A model generated the notes under the pieces. It was not told where the DNA came from, searched no databases, and was given only the letters and a program-made list of their open reading frames with translations. The position numbers and the translations under genes are program-made. From positions 1-64,000 of the forward strand of contig CABHON010000024.1 of the NCBI GenBank assembly GCA_902168255.1: DNA of 64,000 bases, read 5' to 3'. Source of the stretch: an uncultured Legionella sp. GTDB taxonomy: Bacteria > Pseudomonadota > Gammaproteobacteria > Legionellales > Legionellaceae. Within the stretch, counting starts at the first letter, position 1. Each line of letters opens with the position of its first letter. Shown piece after piece: positions 22,138 through 31,314 of the stretch.

Positions 22138-25100
22138 ATGGCTATATTCAGTCTTAATGCTAAAGTTTTTTCTCGAAGTATGGGGCATAGTTCTATTGCT
22201 GCTGCAGCTTATAGAAGAGGAATAATGTTAGTTGACGAAAGATTGCAACAAAAACATGATTACTCAAATAGAGAAACAGGTATTTATAGCGAACTTTCAA
22301 TGCCTGAAAATGCACCAAGTTGGATTAATGAGCTTCAAGAACTGTATGAAAGAAATCCTATTGAAGCCATTGGAAAATTATGGAATACGTCTGAGTCTTT
22401 TGAAAAACGGAAAGATTCAGCGTTAGCAAGAGAAATTCGCATTGCATTGCCTATTGAATTAACAGCTGGTCAAAATATTGAACTCACTCGACAATATGTA
22501 GAATCACAATTAACCTCTAAAGGCATGATAGCGGATTGGTCTATCCATTTTGATATGGGTAATCCACATGCCCATATTATGCTAACAACAAGAACATTAA
22601 CAGAAAAAGGCTTTGGTGAAAAAGTTACTGAGTGGAAAGATAAAAGTCATTTAATAAAAATAAGAGAAGCATGGGCTAAACAAGCAAATCAATTTCTAGC
22701 AAGACATGGTATTGATGCCGTCATTGATCATCGTTCTTATGAAGAACAAGGTATTAAACTTATTCCTACTAAGCATTTAGGAAAGTCTGTTATGTCACAA
22801 GAAAGTCGTGGCATTAAAACACGTAAAATGGCGGAACAACGGTTAATACAAAAAGAAAATCTACATCGCATTTCTGAAAATCCTAATATTTTGACAGAGT
22901 CTATTGTACGTGAAGCTTCTCATTTTACGCATGATAAGGTGGTGCAAAGCTTAGCACGTCAAATTAATCCTCATGATGGTGAAACCTCCATACTTCCTCA
23001 AGTATTACTTGAAAGACAAAATGATATTTCTAAAAATATCAATGACTATTCTGATGTTATTGTTTCTTCTATAAGTCCTGATACGTTTGATGAGCCAAAA
23101 GCGCAACCACTCAAAATCGATTTTTTTAATAAAATGCTTGAGATGATTGAAAAACACGAATCAGTTTTTTCAGAACGTGATGTTGCGCAAGCGATTAGTC
23201 AGTTAGTGCCCGATGCTGAACTATTTGCTCAAACCCTTATTCAAGTTAAAGCAGAATTAAAAAATTCTGACAACATAATGAGTTTAGGTGTTGGCGATGA
23301 TGGACGTGAACGTTTTACAACCTGTCAAATGTTTAATCTTGAAAATGCGATTCAAGATCTTACCGATGATTTGAATCGTACACAGCATTCCATTCTCTCT
23401 GAAAAATTCATCGAGAGAACTTTAAATGTTCAAGAGAAAAAAACAGGCAAAACGCTATTGCAAGAACAAAAGGATGCGTTGTTGCATCTGTTAAAGCCAA
23501 CAGCACTTTCTTGCCTTGTTGGTCGAGCAGGTACGGGCAAAAGTTTTACGATGGGGATGGTAAGAGAAGTCTATGAGAAAGCTGGTTACAGTGTTCAGGG
23601 TGTTGCTTTATCAGGTATTGCGTCGGATGGTTTAACGCGGGATGCAGGCATTTCATCCAAAACAATAAAAGCATTTGAAAATGCGCTCAATAGTGGTTTT
23701 ATTCAGCTTTCCAAGCGTGACGTTCTTGTGATGGATGAATCAGGGATGACAGATAGTCATTCTATGTTGGTTGTCCTTCAAGCTGTGAAGAAATCTGGAG
23801 CAAAATTAATTCTTATTGGCGATCCTGAGCAGCTACAACCCGTTGGGCCTGGCGCTGTATTTCGTGCCATTTTAGAACGAATTGGTCATGTAAAATTAGA
23901 ACACGTATATCGGCAAATGGTTTCATGGCAAAAGGAAGCAACCATTAACTTTGCGAATGGTAATGTTCTGGACGCCATTGATGCTTATCGTAAAGAAGGT
24001 TGTATTCATTTAGAAAAAACAGAGCAAGATACCATTAATCATTTAGTTCGCGATTGGCAAGCTTGCTTTATTGAAAGACAAAATATTGCCGAACAAATTG
24101 TGATTACTTATCGTAATACAGATGTACACTTATTGAACAGCAAATTGCGTCAACATTTAGTGGACAGTGGTTATTTATCAGAAGGTTATGTAGTTAGCAC
24201 AAAAGATAAAGATATACGTATTGCTAAAAATGATAGAATTTTATTTCTTAAAAATGATTATAAGCTAGGAGTGTCTAATGGTCGTTTTGCCAGTATTACG
24301 CATGTTAACTTTACTGAGTCGGGAAAAGTTATCAACTTCAAGGTGCGTTTGGATGGTATGGATAACGATATTTTAATTAATCCTAAAGAATATAAAGATT
24401 TTGATCATGGTTACGCGGCGACTATTCACAAAACTCAAGGGATTACCAAAGATCACAGTTTTGTATATGCCATGGGGAAAGGGTGGAATCGTGCATTGGC
24501 TTATGTTGCTATGACACGTCATCGATTTACAGCTAACTTGTATGCTGCTGAAACCAGTTTTCCAACATTCGAGATTCTAGCGCGTGCATTGAGTAATTTC
24601 AGTGTAAAAGATAGCGTACTAAATTTCCCTCTGGCATTTGCTCAGCGTCGAGGCATTGAACCCAATATTTCAGCAATTGCAGCACATTTAGCTAAACAGT
24701 TGCGTCGTCTCAAAGAAGATTTATCTCAACGTTACCAACAATGGCGAGATCCAAAAGAGTATCAAAAAGCACAAAACGAAACGGCTATTCGAGAATCTGC
24801 GTTAAATGAACGTTTACAAAAACGACAAGATGCCGTAGTTGTAGCTGAGTATGCCGATCAGTGTAGAGAATCTATGCGATTATGGGCTCTTATTAAAGAA
24901 GATCTTAAAGAAAGTGGGATAATCAATGTTCAATCACCGGCGTTTGAACACGCAAAAAGAGCAAGTATTCATTATCTACCCATGATGAAGGTCATTGAAA
25001 AACGCGATCGTTTAGCCAACGTTATTTATCCTCAGGCAAAGCATCATGAACGTGCTATACAACTTAATCGCTTGAATCTTACTGAATTAGCAAAACACGC

Positions 25101-27300
25101 TGCCGCTCATGAAATGCGAGAAAAGCTTCAATCTTATCAAATGGTCTTAAAGAGTCATTCTTCTCTCCTTATTGCACAAAAAATGGCTTATGAATTAAGT
25201 TCTACAATAAAAACATCTTATCCTTTAATGAAAACAATGAATATAGATGTTACAAGACTTTCTTCCGATGCAAAAATATTTCATCAACGCTTGTATAAAA
25301 AGTCACTTTCTCCAGATGAGCGAAAGGCATTTGATCGTGTGGCGGTTTATCAAACTCTTTTAGCACAAAGTGGCGGCATGCTATCGAAATTGCGTGATTT
25401 GTACCATGCTGAGAAATACCCAGAAGCCTGCAATGTACTGCAAGAAAAATTGATTACCTTAAGTCAGCAAAAATCAAATGTTGCTGCACAAATATTAAAA
25501 GATCGTGAAGTTTGTGCTAAAGGTCTGGATTACTTTGAAATAGGAAAAGGCATTAATATAGCTCGAGCGCAAAAACGTTGGATTCAACTTCAACAAGCTG
25601 CCAGTTTTCACCAATTTCATCAAGAAACTCCTGTTAATCTTTTGAATAAAAAATCATCTATTGCTGCAACTTCTTTAGAAAGTAAGTCAAACTTTATAGA
25701 TTTAGTACGTCTTAAGTCAGATTTAAACAATCAAGCAGAAAAAATTGCGTTGCACTATTTAGGTCAACCAAAGAAGCAAGCGCGTGGACAATATCGCTAT
25801 GGCGATAAACAAGGGAGTCTTTTTGTTACATTAACCGGTAATAAACAAGGTAGTTGGTATGATTTTCAGACAGCAGAAGGCGGGGATATGCTGTCACTCA
25901 TTTCTCATACTACAGGTAAAAATTTTAAAGAATCGCTCAAAGAGGCCGTTGAGTTTTTAGGTGGAAAAACCCCTTATCTTCTTAATCACACGAATAATTT
26001 TGTCGATCTAGCTGCTTATCAAAAACGTCAAGAAGACAAAGCTCATAAAGAACGAGTTGAGCTTGAGAAAAAAGTAGCACACGTTCAATCAATAGCATCA
26101 GGTACTTTTCCCATTAAAGGTACATTGGCAGAAAAATATTTGCGCGAACATCGCGCTATTCACATGGAGTTGAATAGCGATAACGTACGTTATCATCCTG
26201 CATTGGAGAATTGGATCACAAAAACAACACATCCGGCTTTAGTAATATTAGCTCATGATGAACACAAGCAATTAGTGGGTGTTCAAGCTACGTTCTTAGA
26301 TCCTGTGACAGCTAATAAAGCCAAACTGCCTATTAAAAACGCGAATAAATTGTCGCGTGGCAGCATTTCGCAAGGCAGTGTCATTCATCGGGCAATTGGA
26401 AATAACCCTCATCCAACAATTGCACTGGCAGAAGGGGCAGAAACAGCGTTGAGTGTTGCGGAAGCTCATCCTGATTGGGAGGTAAGAGTAACCTTTGGCG
26501 TGAGTAATTTTACGCGTTCTATTATGGCAGCAGTAAAAGAACATGCATACATTAAAGAAAATGCTCAGCCCGTTATTATTTGTAAAGATAATGATGGCCT
26601 TGATTCAGGTACTAATAAAGCAATTGATAGAACAGTGAAAGATGTTTCAGAAAATGGAGTTGTCACGCATGTGGTAGAACCAAGTAAGCCTTCCGATCAG
26701 GAAAAATGGGATTTTAATAATACACATAAAACTTATGGTATTTCTGCTGTCAAAAGAGATCTGGATGCATCCGCGCATATTTATGAAAAAGAAGAGGGCA
26801 AAACCAGCTTAATACAATCATTATCGCCTGAACAGGAAGAAAAATTTAAAGTTATTTTGAAGGACTATAAAAAACTCCGTGCAATTTCTGAAAAGACACA
26901 TGCTTCGGAAGATGAAGTAGCTCTTCGACAATTTTCTCATAAGTTATGGACAAAGGGTAAAAATCTCATGAAATATACCCAAGAGAAATATCCCAATATT
27001 TATCAAAGTATTGAAGGATTTTCAAAAGAATATGAAGCCATTACTCATGTTTCTGTAGACAAAGAAACAGAATATAAAGAAGCGTTAAAGCACTATAAAC
27101 ATTTGCGAGAAGTTTACGACAAAGATCCTTATAAATTGTCGATGAATCATGAAAATTTAGCAAAATTTGCCGATGGATTGGTTAAAAATAAGGCGCTTAT
27201 TCAGTATGCACATGCAAAATATCCTGAAATTGCCAAGAATCTTGAAATTCTTTCTCGTAGGGCGCGAGGTCAAGAGCAAGATCGGAGTATTGATCGATAA
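22138..27300 (+). CDS. traA: TraA: MobA/MobL relaxase-helicase-Toprim fusion
   Basis: 1720 aa. Relaxase at 1-230: MAIFSLNAKVFSRSMGHSSI, with the histidine triad in GNPHAHIMLTTR and downstream KIREAWAKQANQFL. RecD/TraI-type helicase at about 420-830: Walker A GRAGTGKSFTM (near 466), Walker B VLVMDESGMTD (near 530), GDPEQLQPVGPGA, and the 2B-domain motif GYAATIHKTQG with YVAMTRHR. A long helical linker comes next. DUF3991/CHC2-like YGDKQGSLFVTLTG...YDF (about 1217-1280) and a Toprim core IALAEGAETALSVA (near 1428) with IICKDNDG (near 1479) end it. The relaxase nicks oriT, the helicase unwinds, and the Toprim module may prime or nick DNA. Ti-type TraA has the first two; this longer form adds the primase-like part. 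It adjoins the predicted oriT. Confidence 0.93.
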   Translation: MAIFSLNAKVFSRSMGHSSIAAAAYRRGIMLVDERLQQKHDYSNRETGIYSELSMPENAPSWINELQELYERNPIEAIGKLWNTSESFEKRKDSALAREIRIALPIELTAGQNIELTRQYVESQLTSKGMIADWSIHFDMGNPHAHIMLTTRTLTEKGFGEKVTEWKDKSHLIKIREAWAKQANQFLARHGIDAVIDHRSYEEQGIKLIPTKHLGKSVMSQESRGIKTRKMAEQRLIQKENLHRISENPNILTESIVREASHFTHDKVVQSLARQINPHDGETSILPQVLLERQNDISKNINDYSDVIVSSISPDTFDEPKAQPLKIDFFNKMLEMIEKHESVFSERDVAQAISQLVPDAELFAQTLIQVKAELKNSDNIMSLGVGDDGRERFTTCQMFNLENAIQDLTDDLNRTQHSILSEKFIERTLNVQEKKTGKTLLQEQKDALLHLLKPTALSCLVGRAGTGKSFTMGMVREVYEKAGYSVQGVALSGIASDGLTRDAGISSKTIKAFENALNSGFIQLSKRDVLVMDESGMTDSHSMLVVLQAVKKSGAKLILIGDPEQLQPVGPGAVFRAILERIGHVKLEHVYRQMVSWQKEATINFANGNVLDAIDAYRKEGCIHLEKTEQDTINHLVRDWQACFIERQNIAEQIVITYRNTDVHLLNSKLRQHLVDSGYLSEGYVVSTKDKDIRIAKNDRILFLKNDYKLGVSNGRFASITHVNFTESGKVINFKVRLDGMDNDILINPKEYKDFDHGYAATIHKTQGITKDHSFVYAMGKGWNRALAYVAMTRHRFTANLYAAETSFPTFEILARALSNFSVKDSVLNFPLAFAQRRGIEPNISAIAAHLAKQLRRLKEDLSQRYQQWRDPKEYQKAQNETAIRESALNERLQKRQDAVVVAEYADQCRESMRLWALIKEDLKESGIINVQSPAFEHAKRASIHYLPMMKVIEKRDRLANVIYPQAKHHERAIQLNRLNLTELAKHAAAHEMREKLQSYQMVLKSHSSLLIAQKMAYELSSTIKTSYPLMKTMNIDVTRLSSDAKIFHQRLYKKSLSPDERKAFDRVAVYQTLLAQSGGMLSKLRDLYHAEKYPEACNVLQEKLITLSQQKSNVAAQILKDREVCAKGLDYFEIGKGINIARAQKRWIQLQQAASFHQFHQETPVNLLNKKSSIAATSLESKSNFIDLVRLKSDLNNQAEKIALHYLGQPKKQARGQYRYGDKQGSLFVTLTGNKQGSWYDFQTAEGGDMLSLISHTTGKNFKESLKEAVEFLGGKTPYLLNHTNNFVDLAAYQKRQEDKAHKERVELEKKVAHVQSIASGTFPIKGTLAEKYLREHRAIHMELNSDNVRYHPALENWITKTTHPALVILAHDEHKQLVGVQATFLDPVTANKAKLPIKNANKLSRGSISQGSVIHRAIGNNPHPTIALAEGAETALSVAEAHPDWEVRVTFGVSNFTRSIMAAVKEHAYIKENAQPVIICKDNDGLDSGTNKAIDRTVKDVSENGVVTHVVEPSKPSDQEKWDFNNTHKTYGISAVKRDLDASAHIYEKEEGKTSLIQSLSPEQEEKFKVILKDYKKLRAISEKTHASEDEVALRQFSHKLWTKGKNLMKYTQEKYPNIYQSIEGFSKEYEAITHVSVDKETEYKEALKHYKHLREVYDKDPYKLSMNHENLAKFADGLVKNKALIQYAHAKYPEIAKNLEILSRRARGQEQDRSIDR

Positions 27301-27315
27301 AAAAATATTGATTTA

Positions 27316-27373
27316 TTACTTTTAATAAATTACTATATATTACCGGTAATAAAAAGAAACTTATTAAAAGTAA
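27316..27373. promoter_or_regulatory. nested palindromic operator upstream of kfrA-like gene
   Basis: A 12-bp palindrome ATTACCGGTAAT (27339-27350) lies at the centre of an inverted repeat with 13-bp arms TTACTTTTAATAA (27316-27328) and TTATTAAAAGTAA (27361-27373). It is 16 bases before the ATG. KfrA proteins autoregulate at such sites, so this is the likely KfrA operator. Confidence 0.6.
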
Positions 27374-27388
27374 TAAAGGTAAGTAAAT

Positions 27389-27961
27389 ATGAGTAGTAAA
27401 GTAGGTAGGCCGTCGGTTATTTCTTATGAACAATTCGTTGAGACATGGAAGCAGTTAATCGAAGAAGGGCGTGCCAAAATTAACGCGGTTCAGGAAATTC
27501 TTGGCGGAAGTAAGAGTACTATTATTAGTTTTCGAGAAAAATTTGAACAAGATGAAGCCACCAAAAAAATTTCTTGGATTCAAAGCATTGAACTCCCAGA
27601 AGCTATTCATCATGCCATTGCCGCTATTAAAATCAAAGAATTGTCCGAGCTTGGGGCAGAAAATACTGCACTCAAGGCTCGTTTAAATGAGTGTATTGCA
27701 GAACTCGAAAAATCAGAAAAGGCATTCATCACTGCTCGTACAACCTTTGATGAAAGAAAAACGGAGTTTAAAGCTAAAGAAAAGGAATTTGATCGTCAGT
27801 TAGCTGCTTCAGAAGCGCGTCGTATGGATGCAGAAAAAAATGAACATGTGTTAATCAGAAATCTTAAAGAGCAATCGGAGCAATTAAACCAATATAGAGA
27901 AGAAGCTGCTGTTGCTAAAAAGGAAGTAGCCATGTTGCGGGAAAGATTAGAAATTAAGTAA
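27389..27961 (+). CDS. kfrA: KfrA-like plasmid DNA-binding coiled-coil protein
   Basis: 190 aa. The N-terminal domain (RPSVISYEQFVETWKQLIEE, INAVQEILGGSKSTIISFRE) is the KfrA_N HTH pattern. The remainder is one long coiled coil (ELSELGAENTALKARLNECI; LNQYREEAAVAKKEV). KfrA binds DNA, condenses or organises low-copy plasmids and represses its own operon. The stop is followed 15 bases later by the SPFH gene, so the two form an operon with a strong palindrome upstream. Start chosen because of AAAGGTAAG upstream. Confidence 0.85.
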   Translation: MSSKVGRPSVISYEQFVETWKQLIEEGRAKINAVQEILGGSKSTIISFREKFEQDEATKKISWIQSIELPEAIHHAIAAIKIKELSELGAENTALKARLNECIAELEKSEKAFITARTTFDERKTEFKAKEKEFDRQLAASEARRMDAEKNEHVLIRNLKEQSEQLNQYREEAAVAKKEVAMLRERLEIK

Positions 27962-27976
27962 AAAAAGAGGTATGTA

Positions 27977-28915
27977 ATGAATTCAGATATAATAACATCA
28001 TTAAGCGGAAATTCTTCGCTTTTTATTATAGGTATTTTAGTTATTGTTGCCGTTGTTGTGTTGGTCAATGGTATTTTTATAGTGAATCAACAAGAAGCCT
28101 TTCTTGTTGAAAGACTCGGAAAATATAAAGATTTTAGGTTGGCAGGGCTTCATTTCAAAATTCCTCTTATTGATTTAATTGCAGGAAGAGCTTCGTTAAG
28201 GGTGCAACAACTGGATGTTAAAATTGATACAAAAACGCTTGATAATGTTATTGTCCAAATTCAGGTGTCTGTACAATATCGCATTAAAGAAGATGGCATT
28301 TATGATGCTTTTTACAAGCTGTCCGATCCAAAGCAACAAATTACAGCCTATATTCTAGATCTCGTTCGTTCTGAAATACCGAAAATGACGTTGGATCATG
28401 TTTTCGAGAAAAAGGATAATGTTGCCAATGCAGTTAGAGATGAACTGGCGCAAACGCTACAAGGCTTTGGTTATGAAACTGTCAAAGCATTGGTCACTAA
28501 TATTGAGTTAGAAGAAAAAGTAAAAAATGCGATGAATGAAATCAATGAGCAACAGCGCTTGCAAGTGGCAGCTCAAGCCAAAGGAGAAGCAGAAAAAACG
28601 CTAATTGTTAAAAGAGCAGAGGCTGAAGCTGAAAGCAAGAAACTACAAGGAGAGGGTACTGCGAATCAAAGAAAAGCAATTGTTGATGGATTGCGCCAAT
28701 CTGTTGATGAGTTTCAAAAGACAGTGCCAGGTGTAACCGCCTCAGATGTTATGCAGTTAGTTCTTGTGACCCAGTATTTTGATACACTCAAAGATATTGG
28801 CGCCAATAATAAATCTAGCACTATTTTATTACCTCACTCACCAGCAGGGGTTAAAGATATCGCTTCACATTTGCAAGAAAGTATTATTACAGGTAATTTG
28901 GCCAGTCAAGCATAA
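27977..28915 (+). CDS. SPFH/Band 7 family membrane protein (stomatin/QmcA-like)
   Basis: 312 aa. One N-terminal membrane segment (LFIIGILVIVAVVVLVNGIF) is followed by the Band 7 domain: QQEAFLVERLGKYKDFRLAG, LRVQQLDVKIDTKTLDNVIV, QVSVQYRIKED. A coiled-coil tail rich in Ala/Glu follows (EQQRLQVAAQAKGEAEKTLI) and a C-terminal GLRQSVDEF region. SPFH proteins form large rings in membrane microdomains and cage proteases such as FtsH. Here it sits between KfrA and a pentapeptide-repeat protein on a plasmid, an unusual association that suggests a membrane-anchored plasmid function or stress role. Complete. Confidence 0.92.
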   Translation: MNSDIITSLSGNSSLFIIGILVIVAVVVLVNGIFIVNQQEAFLVERLGKYKDFRLAGLHFKIPLIDLIAGRASLRVQQLDVKIDTKTLDNVIVQIQVSVQYRIKEDGIYDAFYKLSDPKQQITAYILDLVRSEIPKMTLDHVFEKKDNVANAVRDELAQTLQGFGYETVKALVTNIELEEKVKNAMNEINEQQRLQVAAQAKGEAEKTLIVKRAEAEAESKKLQGEGTANQRKAIVDGLRQSVDEFQKTVPGVTASDVMQLVLVTQYFDTLKDIGANNKSSTILLPHSPAGVKDIASHLQESIITGNLASQA

Positions 28916-28952
28916 TAATTTGTGAAAGAGCAGTAGTAACGAGGAATTTTAT

Positions 28953-29975
28953 ATGAAAAAGTCTCAGAAAACACTCACTTTATTGCTGCTTTTAGCAATA
29001 GGAGGCATCTACTTTTTTAATTATTTGAACTATGCGCACAAAGAAAAAGCTTTTGTCGACTATATGGCTAAATATAATACGGTCGGCGTTAATTTGTCTA
29101 CAATTCAAGAATATTGTAATAAGAAGATTTTAGAAAAAATTCCTCAAGCCGAACTTATTTTGCAATCTATGGTTGATCTATCCAACGATATGCCAAAAGA
29201 TAGCTCTTATCGTAAGTTTGTTTTAGAGCAAACGAGAAATAAACCTAATGAAATTGTTGCTCATCGTATTAATGCATCGACGAATCTCTGTTTTAGCTAT
29301 ATAGAAAAACAAAAAAATTATCAAAATATGGTGATGAATCGAACTAAAATAGAAGCAACGTTGATTACCAATATAATGATGAATAAAGCAAGTCACTCTT
29401 ATCCCGTACTGGCTATTCTAACAAAAGATGTCTGGGACAGCTCAAAGAAAAATATACTTTTTCCAAAAAATTCTGTTGCTTATGGAATTACAAACTTTTC
29501 ACCCCTGATGAAAAAAATAATCATTGTTTGGGATAAATTAATTTATGCCCCGGATGCTAAGACTCTACAATTAACATCAAATATTGATGGAAATAAACGC
29601 TATGCGCCTTTTGTTACGATAGTTAAAGGAAGACAATGTGATTCTTCATTGGGAAATTATTGCCTACAAGAAGGAAAGCGCATCACTATTTCAGTCAGTC
29701 AAAATTTCTTCTTTAATAATCCTGCTACGACATTGGCTAAATCCTCTGATAAAACTCAATTTACCGACTGTGTATTGTCGCACGTCGATTTTACTAATGC
29801 TAAATTAGAAAATGTTCGATTTGAGAGATGTAATATTAGCAATATTAAGCTAAGTGGTGCCGATCTTGCTTCTGCTGTGTTCGTAGAGTGCCAAGAAAAT
29901 GGACATCCTATAACAAAAGAGTGGTTGAGAGCTCAGGGCGCTAAAAATGTTGATTCGGTCATAATTAAATCTTGA
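28953..29975 (+). CDS. membrane-anchored protein with C-terminal pentapeptide repeats
   Basis: 340 aa, GAGGA ribosome site. An N-terminal membrane segment (LTLLLLLAIGGIYFFNYL) anchors the protein with a mostly helical extracytoplasmic part, then SDKTQFTDCVLSHVDFTNA and KLENVRFERCNISNIKLSGA. These are pentapeptide repeats of the A(D/N)LXX type (about 270-315), which fold as a right-handed beta helix. Such repeats sometimes mimic DNA but outside the membrane more likely form a scaffold. It follows the SPFH gene by 37 bases. Signal-anchor and repeats are seen; function is unknown. Confidence 0.75.
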   Translation: MKKSQKTLTLLLLLAIGGIYFFNYLNYAHKEKAFVDYMAKYNTVGVNLSTIQEYCNKKILEKIPQAELILQSMVDLSNDMPKDSSYRKFVLEQTRNKPNEIVAHRINASTNLCFSYIEKQKNYQNMVMNRTKIEATLITNIMMNKASHSYPVLAILTKDVWDSSKKNILFPKNSVAYGITNFSPLMKKIIIVWDKLIYAPDAKTLQLTSNIDGNKRYAPFVTIVKGRQCDSSLGNYCLQEGKRITISVSQNFFFNNPATTLAKSSDKTQFTDCVLSHVDFTNAKLENVRFERCNISNIKLSGADLASAVFVECQENGHPITKEWLRAQGAKNVDSVIIKS

Positions 29976-30157
29976 AATAGAACTCATCGGTTTAATCATG
30001 AAGAAAATTCAAGTTGTGGTAGAATGCATATTAATAGTATTAAAGAAATGTAACTAGTAGTTTTGACTACTAGTATAACACAAGGGTCTATTTTAATTGA
30101 AACATAGGCTTTTATTAACTGTAAAATGCTTTAAAATATACGAGATCAACTATACGT

Positions 30158-31198
30158 ATGACAATGTTAGAACATTCTTCATTTGATCGTGATAAAGAAT
30201 ATTTAAATTTTTTTCATGATTTAAAAACACATATTCAATCAGCCCGCGTAAGAGCGGCGCTTGCGCTTAATAAAGAAGTGATTCTTTTATATTGGTCTGT
30301 TGGGAAGTATATTGTTGAACAACAGAAAAAAGCTCGTTGGGGTGATAAGTTTTTAGAATGCTTATCCAACGATTTGAATCATACTTTTCCAGAGATGCGC
30401 GGTTTTTCAAAAACAAACCTAAAATATATGCGTATTTTAGCTCATTATTACCCTGATGGAATTGGTCAACAGCTTGTTGACCAATTGCCTTGGGGACATG
30501 TAACACTATTAACGCGCTTAAAAAATTCAGAAGAACGATATTGGTATGCTAAAGAATGCTATGAATCAGGTTGGTCTCGGCCAACGCTTGAAAAACAAAT
30601 TCGCTCAGGATTATATCAACGTCAGGCGATTTCAGATAATAAAGCATCTAATTACTTAGCGAGGCTACCAGAACCTCAATCTTCATTAGCGCATGATTTA
30701 CTGAAAAATCCCTATAACTTTGATTTTTTGGGTTTACATGATGATGCTCTAGAGCGCGAAATAGAGAATGCTTCCGTTAAACATGTTACTAAGTTTCTAT
30801 TGGAGCTGGGAAGAAACTTTGCGTTTGTTGGTACGCAAGTGCCTATTGTGGTCAGTGAGCAGGAATTTTTTATTGATGCACTTTTTTATAATTTACAACT
30901 GCATGCCTATTTAGTTTTGGAATTTAAGTCCGTAGCATTCAAACCAGAACATGCAGGACAATTAAATTTTTATTTAAGTGCCGTTGATGAACAAATTAAA
31001 ACTCCTTTAGATGCACCTAGCATTGGCCTTCTTCTTTGTAAATCAAGAGATAAGGTTATCGCTGAATATGCCTTAAGAGGCATACAAAACCCTATTGGTG
31101 TTTCTGAATACAGTTTGACTAAGGCAATACCTGACCAAATGAAAGTGAGTTTACCTAGCATTAAAGAAATAGAAGCTGAGCTAAATGATAAAAATTAA
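30158..31198 (+). CDS. DUF1016/YhcG-family PDDEXK nuclease
   Basis: 346 aa. N-terminal DUF1016 region: ALNKEVILLYWSVGKYIVEQ, then WGDKFLECLSNDLNHTFPEM and FSKTNLKYMRIL. The C-terminal nuclease core has FFIDALFYNLQLHAYLVLEF, where the D...(E)xK residues of a PD-(D/E)XK enzyme fall in IDALFYN and VLEFK. DUF1016 proteins are often found with restriction or defence genes and may be DNA nucleases. Two ATGs (30158, 30164) are close together. It precedes the STAND protein and a methyltransferase, so the trio may form one defence island. The defence role is inferred. Confidence 0.9.
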   Translation: MTMLEHSSFDRDKEYLNFFHDLKTHIQSARVRAALALNKEVILLYWSVGKYIVEQQKKARWGDKFLECLSNDLNHTFPEMRGFSKTNLKYMRILAHYYPDGIGQQLVDQLPWGHVTLLTRLKNSEERYWYAKECYESGWSRPTLEKQIRSGLYQRQAISDNKASNYLARLPEPQSSLAHDLLKNPYNFDFLGLHDDALEREIENASVKHVTKFLLELGRNFAFVGTQVPIVVSEQEFFIDALFYNLQLHAYLVLEFKSVAFKPEHAGQLNFYLSAVDEQIKTPLDAPSIGLLLCKSRDKVIAEYALRGIQNPIGVSEYSLTKAIPDQMKVSLPSIKEIEAELNDKN

Positions 31199-31203
31199 AA
31201 ATA

Positions 31204-31223
31204 GTGAATACAGTTTTATTCAC
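31204..31223 (+). terminator. weak hairpin after the DUF1016 gene
   Basis: GTGAATA pairs with TATTCAC around a 6-nt loop, six bases after the stop codon. It lacks a T-run; it may only slow or stabilise the transcript end. Confidence 0.35.
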
Positions 31224-31314
31224 CATTTATGTCATTTTATAGAGTTGGTTACTCGAGATATAAGAATATATACTTATTAACTCGTTTGATATTTATGAAA
31301 AACCACATAAACTT

